A DNA stretch of 64,000 nt from an uncultured Acidobacteriota bacterium (GTDB lineage Bacteria; Acidobacteriota; Terriglobia; Terriglobales; Acidobacteriaceae), in assembly GCA_903832055.1 (NCBI GenBank), contig CAILAC010000012.1, forward strand, positions 210,991-274,990, read 5' to 3'. The notes under the pieces are model-generated. The model searched no databases. It was not told where the DNA came from and saw nothing but the letters and a program-made list of their open reading frames with translations. The position numbers and the translations under genes were made by a program. Of the stretch, positions 1-8,022 are shown piece by piece. Every line of letters starts with the position of its first letter. Within the stretch, counting starts at the first letter, position 1.

Positions 1-87
1 AGTGTCTTCTGCGGTCAACACCCTGCGTGCGTCCTCCAGAGGCTTCAGACGACGTGCGCGTGCTCACCGAGATTGGGAGAAATAGCC

Positions 88-378
88 ATGATGAGAACTG
101 AACAGTGGTTGATGTTCATCTGTGCCGTGAGAGCGTTGAGTGCTTCAGGGCGTCTGCTTCGCATTTGTGTGGACTCCTACTTCCCGATGGAAGAGGACTG
201 GGAGACATTCCCCGTCCTCTTCCCGTATGTCGAGAAGATTGGTCTGCTTGTTCAAGACCAGGTTGCCGCAAGCGCCTATCGGAACATGTGCCGCAACAAT
301 GGCTGGGACAAGGTTGTGCCCGTAGTGCAGAACTACGACTCCACCGATTCCTACGACATCGTTATCAACCGTTGGTGA
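88..378 (+). CDS. Small hypothetical protein (96 aa)
   Basis: No family is recognised. The ATG at 88 is preceded by GGGAGA seven bases upstream, which is why it is preferred to the in-frame TTG at 73. The protein is fairly hydrophobic at its N-terminus, rich in aromatic residues and ends in a VINRW-type tail. No clear membrane helix or catalytic motif is visible. It lies on the element side of the tRNA-Pro integration point, so it is probably cargo of the integrated element. It could still be a spurious frame, because the region is compositionally coding in more than one frame. Confidence 0.4.
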   Translation: MMRTEQWLMFICAVRALSASGRLLRICVDSYFPMEEDWETFPVLFPYVEKIGLLVQDQVAASAYRNMCRNNGWDKVVPVVQNYDSTDSYDIVINRW

Positions 379-499
379 ATGGAGCCGCCGTTTGTGGGGG
401 CCGCGATTCTGCATCGCGTATCGCTTGCGGCGGAAGAAAGTGAATATGGCTTCCCTTAAGTAGAGCGTTGTTTGACTTAAGACGCATCAGGAGAAGCGC

Positions 500-730
500 A
501 TGAAAAAAACAAAACTGCAAGAAGCGGTTCGAGAGTTGAGAGAGGTTTACTACGATGCAATTGCCGCCAGGATTCAGCATACAAATAAGTCCTATGCCGA
601 GATTGGAGCCGAGTTGGGTTGCTCCGAGCAAACGGTCTTCTTGGTTGGGAAGATTCGGCGACTGGGTCGCAATAGCCAGCAGTCCACCAACACTGGCGAT
701 GACGCCGAAGGCGGAGGCAATCATGAATGA
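500..730 (+). CDS. Small helix-turn-helix-like protein (76 aa)
   Basis: The central part (about residues 28-55) has the pattern of a sigma-region-4 or LuxR-like helix-turn-helix: a KSYAEIGAELGCSEQTV stretch with Ala, Gly and Cys at the expected turn positions. The N-terminus is a charged amphipathic helix. An AGGAG-type site lies just upstream of the ATG. The stop overlaps the start of the next gene (ATGAATGA at 723-730), so the two are translationally coupled. By position it could be a regulator or directionality factor for the downstream recombinase. That role is inferred from context only. Confidence 0.6.
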   Translation: MKKTKLQEAVRELREVYYDAIAARIQHTNKSYAEIGAELGCSEQTVFLVGKIRRLGRNSQQSTNTGDDAEGGGNHE

Positions 731-1109
731 CGACGAGAGATTTATCGAACTTCGACTTCCCCTTCGCGGCCTCCCTTATGTCGCCCTGCTGGTGGCAGCT
801 TGCCCCCGATACGGCTTCGAACGTGCCTTCGACGTTTTCAGGGTAGGTGCGGAGCGGAGGGAGGACGGCAGTGTGGTGGTAATTCATCACTTGCCCAACG
901 AGGACCACATCTACGAGATTGACCAATCGCAGGACGGGCGGCGGCTTCGTTGGTACGCAGCAACTTTGAAGGGGAGCCCAAAGCTTCACCGCATCCGGAA
1001 GTTCGGAGCGAAGTTGGTTGCAACAAAAAGGATGTCGGTTCGGCAGGTCATTGAAACATTTCCTGAGCGACCCGCAGTGACTACTGATGAGGAGGCTGAC
1101 CGTGCCTAA
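723..1109 (+). CDS. Hypothetical protein (128 aa) in the recombinase operon
   Basis: Not recognised. It starts at the ATG at 723, overlapping the stop of the upstream HTH gene, and its TAA (1107-1109) lies inside the first codons of the recombinase gene that follows, so all three genes are coupled in one transcript. The protein is soluble, has no signal peptide, and mixes beta-strand-like stretches (about residues 40-75) with a basic C-terminal half (HRIRKFGAKLVATKR). The basic region would fit a nucleic-acid-binding accessory protein, but this is a guess. No homology to the missing recombinase N-terminal domain was apparent. Confidence 0.6.
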   Translation: MNDDERFIELRLPLRGLPYVALLVAACPRYGFERAFDVFRVGAERREDGSVVVIHHLPNEDHIYEIDQSQDGRRLRWYAATLKGSPKLHRIRKFGAKLVATKRMSVRQVIETFPERPAVTTDEEADRA

Positions 1110-2163
1110 GCGTGTGATAGATGGTGACTCCCTGTGGGTCCCGGAGCCAAAGAACATTGGACGGGCTCTCACTCCCGAGCAGGAAGAGAAGCTGTTCACT
1201 GTTGCGAGTAGCCGCCCCGAATCGAAGGTTGCGTTTCTGGTTGCCCTCATTACAGCCAACACAACTGCTGGCGGCGTGGAACTGCGAAACGTACGGATTG
1301 CTGATATTGACCTCGAAGCCAAGACTCTCTCGGTGAGGGTCGGCAAGAACAGATTCCGAGTTCGAATTCTCCCGCTGAACCAAACTGCGATGTGGGCAGT
1401 GGAACAGTTGCTCCTCCGTGCCCGGATACTTGGGGCGACTCAACCTGACCACTACCTTATGCCGAGCCGTGTGTCAGGCAAGCAGTATGACCCGGCTCAA
1501 CCTCTCAGCCGCTGGGGCTGGCGGTCTGCGTGGAGAACTGTGGCGAAGGAAGCTGGGCTTGAAGGACTGCGACCGCACGACCTGAGACACCACGCAATAA
1601 CCAAGCTGGCAGAGTCTGCGGAAGCCAGTGAACAAACCATCATGTCCATCGCTGGGCACGTCAGCCGTGAGATGTTGACGCACTACAGCCACATCCGCAC
1701 TGAAGCCAAACGCAAGGCTGTCGCCGCATTGGATAACGTCACAATCACGTCACAATTGGGGAACTGGAAGACCAACGCTGACGACTGGAAAAAGCTGGAA
1801 CTTAAACAAAATAAACGAGTTTTAATGGTCGGGACGGGCAGATTTGAACTGCCGACCCCTCGCACCCCAAGCGAGTGCTCTACCAGGCTGAGCCACGTCC
1901 CGACACGGAATAGCCGACTCGCATCTGTGGGAGGGAGTCGGCGTGGGGTTCCAAAGACAGTTTACACGAGTGAGACGGGTTATGCCTTGGGGGGGACGTA
2001 CTCGGCGGGCAGAGCGGCGCCATCGCCGAAGAAAAACTCGGTCATCTGCTCGACGAGGAAGCTCTGCGCCTGGGGGGTCCAGGGCTGCAGGCGGTATTCG
2101 TTGAGCAGCATCTTCTGGCGCTCGGCCCACTCGGCCCAGGCCTGCTTTGAAACGCTCTTGTAG
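1102..2163 (+). CDS. Tyrosine recombinase/integrase, catalytic domain only, reading through tRNA-Pro
   Basis: The C-terminal catalytic domain of the phage integrase family is clear: HDLRH (His159, Arg162), GH at 186, Tyr195 in THYSH and a GKN...ILPLN beta-hairpin. GTG at 1102 is chosen because GGAGG at 1091-1095 is well spaced for it and it overlaps the preceding stop. The usual N-terminal core-binding domain is absent. The first catalytic arginine, expected three residues before the conserved Glu (E60), is Gly57 (codon 1270-1272). After about residue 210 the frame has no stop. It crosses tRNA-Pro in antisense (residues ~242-267) and ends inside the opposite-strand YggX-like gene. The last ~110 residues are therefore host sequence joined at the attachment site, and the native end is unknown. 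Family assignment is firm; activity is doubtful. Confidence 0.75.
   Translation: MPKRVIDGDSLWVPEPKNIGRALTPEQEEKLFTVASSRPESKVAFLVALITANTTAGGVELRNVRIADIDLEAKTLSVRVGKNRFRVRILPLNQTAMWAVEQLLLRARILGATQPDHYLMPSRVSGKQYDPAQPLSRWGWRSAWRTVAKEAGLEGLRPHDLRHHAITKLAESAEASEQTIMSIAGHVSREMLTHYSHIRTEAKRKAVAALDNVTITSQLGNWKTNADDWKKLELKQNKRVLMVGTGRFELPTPRTPSECSTRLSHVPTRNSRLASVGGSRRGVPKTVYTSETGYALGGTYSAGRAAPSPKKNSVICSTRKLCAWGVQGCRRYSLSSIFWRSAHSAQACFETLL
1826..1902 (-). tRNA. tRNA-Pro(GGG)
   Basis: The reverse strand folds into a standard cloverleaf: the acceptor stem CGGGACG (1896-1902) pairs with CGTCCCG (1830-1836), followed by discriminator A and an encoded CCA (1826-1828). The anticodon stem CTCGC/GCGAG encloses a TTGGGGT loop with anticodon GGG. 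The T-arm GGTTCAAATC-like segment reads GCAGTTCAAATCTGC. The 3' end faces the recombinase gene, the usual geometry for an integrative element inserted at a tRNA 3' end. Confidence 0.95.
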
Positions 2164-2252
2164 ATCTTCTGACCAAATTCGGAATCGAAGGGGGGCTCGT
2201 CGAGGCCTTCCATTTCCTTTTTGTTGCGAACGCAAAATACCATGTGTGCCAT
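1980..2252 (-). CDS. Probable Fe(2+)-trafficking protein, YggX family
   Basis: At 90 aa this matches the small single-domain YggX family, which protects Fe-S clusters and labile iron from oxidative damage in the cytoplasm. Family hallmarks are the N-terminal MVFCVRNKKEMEGLD block with its near-terminal cysteine, the SKQAWAEWAERQKMLLNEYRL helix and a C-terminal FLVEQMTEFFFG stretch. The start is the ATG at 2252. The gene lies immediately beyond tRNA-Pro on the host side of the integration point. The recombinase frame runs antisense into its 3' half, so convergent transcription from the element could affect it. Confidence 0.85.
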   Translation of the reverse strand: MAHMVFCVRNKKEMEGLDEPPFDSEFGQKIYKSVSKQAWAEWAERQKMLLNEYRLQPWTPQAQSFLVEQMTEFFFGDGAALPAEYVPPKA

Positions 2253-2306
2253 TGTGCTTGGGCTCCTGTGGCTATTGTAGGGGAAGCGCGAGCGAAAGAG
2301 TCGGGG

Positions 2307-2519
2307 TTACAGAAGATTGCGAAACTGGTCGATTGTCAATCCTGCATCGCGAATGATTCCGCCCATTGTGAAGGCATTGATCGGGTTGTTTCTAGGGATG
2401 GTCAGGATGCGGGTGCCGTCGGTCATGACGATGTGGCCGCTTTGTCGAAGGATGCGAAATCCTGCTTTTTCCAAGGCCCGTACCGCTTGCAAATGGAGAA
2501 TTCCAGGGAGTTTCGGCAT
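2307..2519 (-). CDS. hicA: HicA-family toxin (mRNA interferase)
   Basis: A 70-aa protein with the HicA (YcfA) double-stranded-RNA-binding-like fold. LHLQAVRALEKAGF is followed by the conserved RQSGHIVM segment, whose histidine is the catalytic residue in the family, and then a short strand region TILTIPRN-like. HicA toxins cleave mRNA and tmRNA independently of the ribosome and are held inactive by HicB. The gene lies 21 bp downstream of the hicB-like gene on the same strand, in the hicB-hicA order found in a subset of loci. The start ATG at 2519 has only a weak GAGAG-like site, so it may rely on coupling to hicB. Confidence 0.88.
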   Translation of the reverse strand: MPKLPGILHLQAVRALEKAGFRILRQSGHIVMTDGTRILTIPRNNPINAFTMGGIIRDAGLTIDQFRNLL

Positions 2520-2540
2520 CCGTACTCTCGGTGCGTCGGC

Positions 2541-2747
2541 TTAGGCGATCGCTACATCGACGAGGCGTGTCTGCTCGCCTTGGGTCAACTCTTCTACTGC
2601 GGAGAGATAATCCTGAATAGCAGAGCGTATATTTTCAAGTGCCTCCGACTCGGTCTCGCCCTGAGACCAGCAGCCGGGCAGACCGGGACAAAAAACTGAA
2701 TATCCTTCTTCAGATTGCTGGAGAACAACGCGGTAAGTCATGGTCAA
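2541..2747 (-). CDS. hicB: HicB-family antitoxin
   Basis: A 68-aa protein with the HicB partial RNase-H-like fold: YRVVLQQSEEGYSVFCPGLPGCWSQG, then ETESEALENIRSAIQDYL, are signature elements. It is short and has no C-terminal ribbon-helix-helix or HTH domain, so autoregulation by direct DNA binding is not obvious. It is first in the toxin-antitoxin operon, upstream of hicA. TTG at 2747 has AGGAG six bases upstream; the ATG at 2741 is the alternative and is further from that site. Confidence 0.88.
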   Translation of the reverse strand: MTMTYRVVLQQSEEGYSVFCPGLPGCWSQGETESEALENIRSAIQDYLSAVEELTQGEQTRLVDVAIA

Positions 2748-2781
2748 AGCCTACTCCTAATCTTCTTTGGATGGAAGAAAA

Positions 2782-2810
2782 GGCCGCAGGCTCTACTTCC
2801 TCGGGCGGCC
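2782..2810 (-). terminator. Possible intrinsic terminator of rnr
   Basis: GGCCGC pairs with GCGGCC across an 18-base loop, and the reverse strand continues into TTTTCTT. The stem begins within the last codons of the RNase R gene. The long loop lowers confidence. Confidence 0.45.
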
Positions 2811-5477
2811 CTTCTTGGAGGATTTGATCTTGCCCTTGGGCCGGGTTGCAGGCCTTCTGCTGGCTTTGGCTTTGCCGGTTTTGGCGGCTGCAATTTTCTT
2901 GGGTGGCTTGCCCGCGACGGTGCCGCCTTTTTTGAGTTTGAGAGGGACATCTTCGACGATGGCGAACTGGAGTTTGCGTTCGAGAGCCAGCACCCGGTCG
3001 AGGATGACGCGGACCTGGTCGCCCGCCCGATAGGTGCGACCGGTGTTGACGCCAACGATCTCGCGCGTGTTTTCGCGGTAGGTAAAGCGATCCGTGATCA
3101 GCGTCTCAATCGGCACCAGCCCCTCGACAAACAGGTCTTTCAACTCGACAAAGAGTCCGTATTTGGCGGGGTTGAGCACCATCGCCTCAAACTCTTCGCC
3201 AACGCGGTCCTGCATGAATCGCACCTTTTTCCACTCGACCAGCTCGCGCTCAGCCTCGGCGGCGCGGCGCTCGGTGATGCTGGTTTCAGCAGCGATTGAG
3301 GCCAGTTCTGCATCGGGGATGGGCGGTGTGATGGCCAGGGCCGGGCGAGCAGCCACCGGCACGCGCAAATCGCGGATGCCGAATTTTGCGCCAAGCCCTT
3401 CGTTCGTATTGGTCCACGGCGATTGGTGACGGTCTTCTGCTACCGTTCCCTTCCCTGAAACCCCCGCGTGCAGCAGCGCCTTGGTGATGCGGTGGACGAT
3501 CAGGTCAGGGTAGCGGCGAATCGGCGAAGTGAAGTGGGTGTAGCTGGGGGCGGCCAGCGCAAAGTGGCCCTCGTTCACCTCAGAGTAGCGCGCCTGCTTG
3601 AGCGAGCGCAGCATCAGATAGCTCAGAATGCGCTCTTCCGGCTTGCCGGCGATGCGCGCGGAGAGCTTTTGATACATGCGCGGAGTGACGGCGATGTCTT
3701 CGGGCACCTCAAAGCTCTTGGCGTCGCGGCGGTTATGGCCGCCTCGCTGCTGTTCGCGGCGGTCGCCTTTGGGCTGGAATTTCTTCACCGGCAGCGCGCC
3801 GAGGCCGAGCGAATAGCCAAAAGCAGCGGCAGCATCTTCAAAATCGACCACGCGGCGGGGGTCCGGCTTCTCGTGGATGCGGTAAATCGACGGCACGCCG
3901 AGGTCTTCAAGCCAGGTGGCCACACACTCGTTGGCGGCGAGCATGAACTCTTCAATAAGGCGGTTGGCCCAGGTCCTCTCGGCCCGCGAAACGCCCTGCA
4001 TCTGGCCCTCCGTATCAAATTCGATGATCGGCTCGGGCAGGTCAAAGTCGATGCTGCCGCGCTCACTGCGGCGCTTGTTGAGGCGGCCAGCGAGCAGGCG
4101 CATGCGTTCGAATTCGGGGACGAGAGCGGCGTATTTTTCCCGGGTCGCGGCGTCGCCCTCGAGGATGTTGTGGACCTCCGTATAAGTCATCCGGGCTGCG
4201 GAGCGAATGACGCCCTCGATAATTTCAAACGACTCGATGCGGGCCTCTGGAGTAAGGCGCATAAGGCAGCTCAGCACGAGCCGCTCTTCATCGGGGCGCA
4301 GCGAGCAGATGTTGGTCGATAACTCATTCGGCAACATGGGGATCGCCCGGTCAGGGAAGTAGACGCTGGTGCCACGCAGCCGCGCCTCAAGGTCAAGATC
4401 GGTCGCCGGACGCACATACTGGGCGACATCGGCGATGTGCACCTGCAGATCCCACGAGCCGTCTGCGTGTTCGCGGACCAGCACCGCATCGTCAAAGTCC
4501 TTGGCGGTTTCGCCGTCAATCGTGACAATGGGCAGGCGGCGGAAGTCTCCCCCAAGCTCCACGCGGCGGCTGACTTCTTCCTGATCGAGCTGGGCCACGG
4601 CGCGAGCCTCGGCGAGCACGTTTTCGGGGAAGATGCGCGGCAGCTGGTGCTTGCGGATGATCATTTCGACATCAACGCCAAAGTCGTCCGGAGCGCCGAG
4701 AATTTCGATGACGCGGCCAAAGGCGGGCTTGGTCGGCGTGGGCCAGCTGGTGATTTCCACGTCCACAACCAGGCCTTCGAGGTTCTCGTCAGCATCATCC
4801 ACGTGTTCATGGTGGGCGGCGGCGGCCTGGGCCTCAGCGCCGAGGACGCGGTGTTTGCTGGAGTCGGCAATCTCCGGCACCTCAGCGCCCTCGGGAATCA
4901 GGATCGCCTGCGCCATCCGTGAGTCAAAAGGCGTGACAAGATTGCCGCGGTGTTCGCCCGGCAAAAAGACCCCGCGGCGGCCCTTGCGCGCGTAGTGGAA
5001 GACGCCCACGACGGTGGGATTTTTGCGCTCTAGAATGCGGGCAATGCGCCCCATGCGGCGGCCGTCGCGCTTGGGCGGGCTCACTTCTACCAGTACCTGG
5101 TCACCCTGCATCGCGCCGTTGATCTCGTCGGGCGGAATGAAAACATCTTCGTCCGACGGAATGGCCTGGCCGGGACTGAGCCGAACAAAGCCAAAGCCGT
5201 CGCGATGCAGGTCGAGGCGGCCGGCGGCAAGGTTTTCGCGGGTCTCGCTGCGGCGGATTTCAGTGCCGCGGGTGATTTCAACGGCTTTTGCCGGGATGGC
5301 CCAGTGTTCGCGGTCGACTTTGGTGAGTTCGCCGCGGGTGGTCATCTGGTCTAGCTGAGCGAGCAGTTCGCGACGCTGGGCTCCGCCGCCGAGGCCGAGT
5401 TCCCGTACGAGCTGTTTGTAGCCGGCTTTCTGCCCTGCGGCGCGGCTGATGTGGCGGAGTAGTTCGCGATCGGTCAT
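2793..5477 (-). CDS. rnr: Ribonuclease R (3'-5' exoribonuclease)
   Basis: An 894-aa RNase II/R family enzyme that degrades structured RNA processively in the cytoplasm. Domains in order: N-terminal winged helix (~1-60), cold-shock-type RNA-binding domains (~80-290), RNB catalytic domain (~310-690) with the metal-binding IDGETAKDFDDAV motif around residues 320-332, an S1 domain (~750-835, AMVLNPAKYGLFVEL) and a highly basic Lys/Arg-rich tail. The basic tail and N-terminal winged helix favour RNase R over RNase II. A polar insertion rich in Arg, Gln and Gly sits inside the RNB domain before FEVPEDIAVTP, and another low-conservation insert precedes the last catalytic helix. The start is the ATG at 5477. 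Confidence 0.95.
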   Translation of the reverse strand: MTDRELLRHISRAAGQKAGYKQLVRELGLGGGAQRRELLAQLDQMTTRGELTKVDREHWAIPAKAVEITRGTEIRRSETRENLAAGRLDLHRDGFGFVRLSPGQAIPSDEDVFIPPDEINGAMQGDQVLVEVSPPKRDGRRMGRIARILERKNPTVVGVFHYARKGRRGVFLPGEHRGNLVTPFDSRMAQAILIPEGAEVPEIADSSKHRVLGAEAQAAAAHHEHVDDADENLEGLVVDVEITSWPTPTKPAFGRVIEILGAPDDFGVDVEMIIRKHQLPRIFPENVLAEARAVAQLDQEEVSRRVELGGDFRRLPIVTIDGETAKDFDDAVLVREHADGSWDLQVHIADVAQYVRPATDLDLEARLRGTSVYFPDRAIPMLPNELSTNICSLRPDEERLVLSCLMRLTPEARIESFEIIEGVIRSAARMTYTEVHNILEGDAATREKYAALVPEFERMRLLAGRLNKRRSERGSIDFDLPEPIIEFDTEGQMQGVSRAERTWANRLIEEFMLAANECVATWLEDLGVPSIYRIHEKPDPRRVVDFEDAAAAFGYSLGLGALPVKKFQPKGDRREQQRGGHNRRDAKSFEVPEDIAVTPRMYQKLSARIAGKPEERILSYLMLRSLKQARYSEVNEGHFALAAPSYTHFTSPIRRYPDLIVHRITKALLHAGVSGKGTVAEDRHQSPWTNTNEGLGAKFGIRDLRVPVAARPALAITPPIPDAELASIAAETSITERRAAEAERELVEWKKVRFMQDRVGEEFEAMVLNPAKYGLFVELKDLFVEGLVPIETLITDRFTYRENTREIVGVNTGRTYRAGDQVRVILDRVLALERKLQFAIVEDVPLKLKKGGTVAGKPPKKIAAAKTGKAKASRRPATRPKGKIKSSKKGRPRK

Positions 5478-5655
5478 ATATCCAGAGTAGGCTATCGGCG
5501 CTCCCGGCGGTGGCCAAGGCCGGAACTAACCTCAAACATCCCGCCTTTCACTGGTGTGACGCAGAACACATACCCCACACTTTGGTCACTCATAAATTTG
5601 TTATCAAGGATCGGTTGGGAAGAATGGAAAATCTGCCCCCGATAGGAGGATAACG

Positions 5656-5946
5656 ATGGCTACAACATTCACGACACCCCAAGGACACCACGGGCTGAGC
5701 GGCCTGTTTCACAAGACCACCCGCGAAAAGAAGGCCGAACAACCCAGCATCGTTAAAGCATTTGTTGGCGATTTGCTTGAGGATGTTCAGCAGAAGCCGC
5801 TTCAGGCCGCTGAGTTCGCAAAGCACGACATGTTCCGCGAACACATCAATGCAATGTCGATTTCCTACTTCGCTCTTATCGTTCTTCTCATTGCCGCCTC
5901 GCTGCCGGTGCTGGCGTACTCGGTGCAATATCTCGTCGCATATTAG
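5656..5946 (+). CDS. Hypothetical small membrane-anchored protein (96 aa)
   Basis: The gene has a strong ribosome site (GGAGGATAACG just before the ATG). The product is mostly hydrophilic for its first ~65 residues (His/Thr/Lys-rich, then an acidic DLLEDVQQKP segment). It ends in one hydrophobic helix of about 20 residues (YFALIVLLIAASLPVLAYSV), giving a tail-anchored or single-pass protein. No family is recognised. The stop overlaps that of the convergent amidohydrolase gene by a few bases, so the two transcripts must overlap. Confidence 0.7.
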   Translation: MATTFTTPQGHHGLSGLFHKTTREKKAEQPSIVKAFVGDLLEDVQQKPLQAAEFAKHDMFREHINAMSISYFALIVLLIAASLPVLAYSVQYLVAY

Positions 5947-7652
5947 GGCTGCTTGTAGCCAGCCCCGCGCAATACCTTGCCGGGGAGTGTTCCGGTCATC
6001 TTGCCCCCGGCGATGACCGGAACTCCGTTGACCAGCACGTAATCCATGCCTTGCGAAAGCTGGTTAGGCTGCTCAAAGGTTGCCAAATCCCTGATCTCAG
6101 CTGGGTCAAAAATCACAATATCGGCCCACATTCCCTGCTTGAGCACACCCCGGTCTGTCAGCCTCATGCGCTGTGCCGGCAGGGCGGTGAACTTGCGGAC
6201 CGCATCCTCCAGCGTGAGCGCGTGTTCTTCGCGAACATACTTGCGCAGAATGCGCGGAAATGTGCCATAGGCGCGCGGATGCGGGTGCTCTGAGCCAAGC
6301 AGGCCATCCGGTGCAGTGCCCTGGGAATCGTTATCGATGGAAACCCACGGCTGTTGAAGCGCCAGCTTCACGTCAGGCTCGGCCATACCAAAAACCGCAA
6401 CCTCGGTGAAGGCGGAGTCTTTGATGAGGATGTCGCAAAGGGCGTCGATCGCATCCTCATGCCACAGCGTCGCCACTTCTGAGAGGCGCTTGCCCTGCAG
6501 CGGGACCAGTTCAGGATTCTGCACAACCGCAATTTGAATCGCCTCCGGCCCTGGAATCTCCTGCCATTCGTTGTCCCAGTCAGATTTTGCGTTGAGCATG
6601 TCAGCCCGAATTTTGGCGCGGGTGGCAGGATCTTTCAGACGCGTGATGAGCGCTGCATCGCCGCCATCGTGGGCCCACGGCGGAATGAAAGCCGAAAACG
6701 TATTGAACCAGGCGGGGTAGGCGTAAGTGTTGGCGCTGATGTCGAGGCCTGCGGCGCGGTATTTCTCAATGCGGGCGACGATGTCGGGCATGCGGCCCCA
6801 GTTGGATTTTCCCGCAGCCTTGAGATGCCAAATCTCGACTGGAATGTGCGCCTCACGGCCGATGCGCGCAGCTTCGTCGATGGATTCCAGCACCGCATCG
6901 CCCTCGCTGCGCATGTGGGTCGCGTAGACGCCGCCAAATTTGGCTGCCTCGCTGGCCAGCGCAATGATCTCCTCAGTTTTGGCGTAGGGCGCGGGGGCAT
7001 ATTGCAGCGAGGTGGAAAGCCCGACCGCGCCATCCAGCATTCCCTCGCGCACCAGAGCCTGCATCGCTTTGAGTTGCACCGCCGTCGGCTGCACGTCTGC
7101 ATCGCCCAGCACCGCGCGGCGAACCGAGGTTGCGCCAACGTAACTGGCCAGGTTGATGCCCATTCCCTGCTTTTCAATGCGGGCAAAGTACTGCCCAAAA
7201 GTCGTCCAATCCGGATGGATTTTAAGATGCTCAAAGCTGGCGCGGTCCGCGGCGATCATGGCCGGGGTGAGCGGCGCAGCCGAGCCGCCCTCGCCGGTGA
7301 TCTCGGTCGTAATGCCCTGATAAATCTTGGATGGCAGCCGGGGGTCGACGAGCATGGTCGATTCAGACTGACCGAGCATGTCGATGAAGCCGGGGGCGAC
7401 GACTTTTCCGGCTGCGTCGATCGTCTGTTTGCGCGCGGCAGCTTCGAGATTGCCGATCGCCGCGATGCGGCCCCCACGGACGCCGATCTGCCCGGAGTAC
7501 CAGGGAGAGCCAGTGCCATCCAATATGTGGCCGTTGACGATGACCACGTCAAAGGGTTCGGCAGGCGACAAGGCACCTTGGGCGTTTGCTGGCCGGAACC
7601 CTGAACTGACAGCGGTGAAAAGCAGAGCGACGGTGACAAGGACAGAGCGCAT
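5943..7652 (-). CDS. Secreted N-acyl-D-amino-acid deacylase-type amidohydrolase
   Basis: A 569-aa member of the D-aminoacylase branch of the amidohydrolase superfamily, which hydrolyses N-acyl-D-amino acids or related amides with a metal-bound TIM barrel. Start ATG 7652 follows GGAGGATCC and gives a clean signal peptide ending in ...PANAQG. Typical features are DVVIVNGHILDGTG at the mature N-terminus, VVAPGFIDM leading to the first metal site, ATHMRSEG in the middle and EIWHLKAAG. The usual first HxH motif after GFID is replaced by LGQSE, which is seen in some D-aminoacylases, so metal content is uncertain. Cell-wall-derived D-amino acid salvage in the periplasm is a plausible role. Confidence 0.85.
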   Translation of the reverse strand: MRSVLVTVALLFTAVSSGFRPANAQGALSPAEPFDVVIVNGHILDGTGSPWYSGQIGVRGGRIAAIGNLEAAARKQTIDAAGKVVAPGFIDMLGQSESTMLVDPRLPSKIYQGITTEITGEGGSAAPLTPAMIAADRASFEHLKIHPDWTTFGQYFARIEKQGMGINLASYVGATSVRRAVLGDADVQPTAVQLKAMQALVREGMLDGAVGLSTSLQYAPAPYAKTEEIIALASEAAKFGGVYATHMRSEGDAVLESIDEAARIGREAHIPVEIWHLKAAGKSNWGRMPDIVARIEKYRAAGLDISANTYAYPAWFNTFSAFIPPWAHDGGDAALITRLKDPATRAKIRADMLNAKSDWDNEWQEIPGPEAIQIAVVQNPELVPLQGKRLSEVATLWHEDAIDALCDILIKDSAFTEVAVFGMAEPDVKLALQQPWVSIDNDSQGTAPDGLLGSEHPHPRAYGTFPRILRKYVREEHALTLEDAVRKFTALPAQRMRLTDRGVLKQGMWADIVIFDPAEIRDLATFEQPNQLSQGMDYVLVNGVPVIAGGKMTGTLPGKVLRGAGYKQP

Positions 7653-8022
7653 GGATCCTCCCCGGGAATGGAAGCCTAAGATTAACGTGAATTTCTGAGA
7701 ACTGAGCAATTCAAGACTTTGAAATTGCGTGCATGGACGAAGGACGAGAAACAGACAAAATCGAAATGAGCCCTGTTCATGGTGCAATACGCGGCTTTTT
7801 TTCATTTGCCGTTGTCGGCTTTGAGTCAGCCGGAGAATTTATGGCAGAGGGGTCGAAAGCCCAGCCCGAGCAGATGCGACTACAATCAAACCAAGTCAGA
7901 GGCGCGATTCAGATGTGCCCCGGATGGAAATCAGACTTCGGGGAGCTGGTTTCGTTTGGGTGCGCAACTGCTTCATCCGCCCTTATTTTGAACTAAGCAG
8001 GAAAGGAAGTCTTCGAATTCTT
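7653..8022 (+). other. Intergenic region between divergent genes
   Basis: This 370-bp stretch separates the leftward amidohydrolase from the rightward bactofilin gene and should hold both promoters. Two overlapping frames of 70-87 codons exist here but lack ribosome sites and recognisable sequence. A TACAAT hexamer near 7879 could be a -10 element, but no convincing -35 was found. Confidence 0.5.

Noticed and set aside
1826-2163. Recombinase C-terminal extension as an authentic protein domain
   Set aside because: The residues are the well-known translation of a tRNA gene in antisense (VGTGRFELPTP pattern) plus antisense of yggX, so it is not treated as a domain.
6534-7604. 356-codon open frame on the forward strand
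   Set aside because: Antisense to the amidohydrolase gene, with no ribosome site and no domain.
7733-7996. 87-codon frame upstream of bactofilin
   Set aside because: No ribosome site or recognisable sequence, and it overlaps another equally poor frame.
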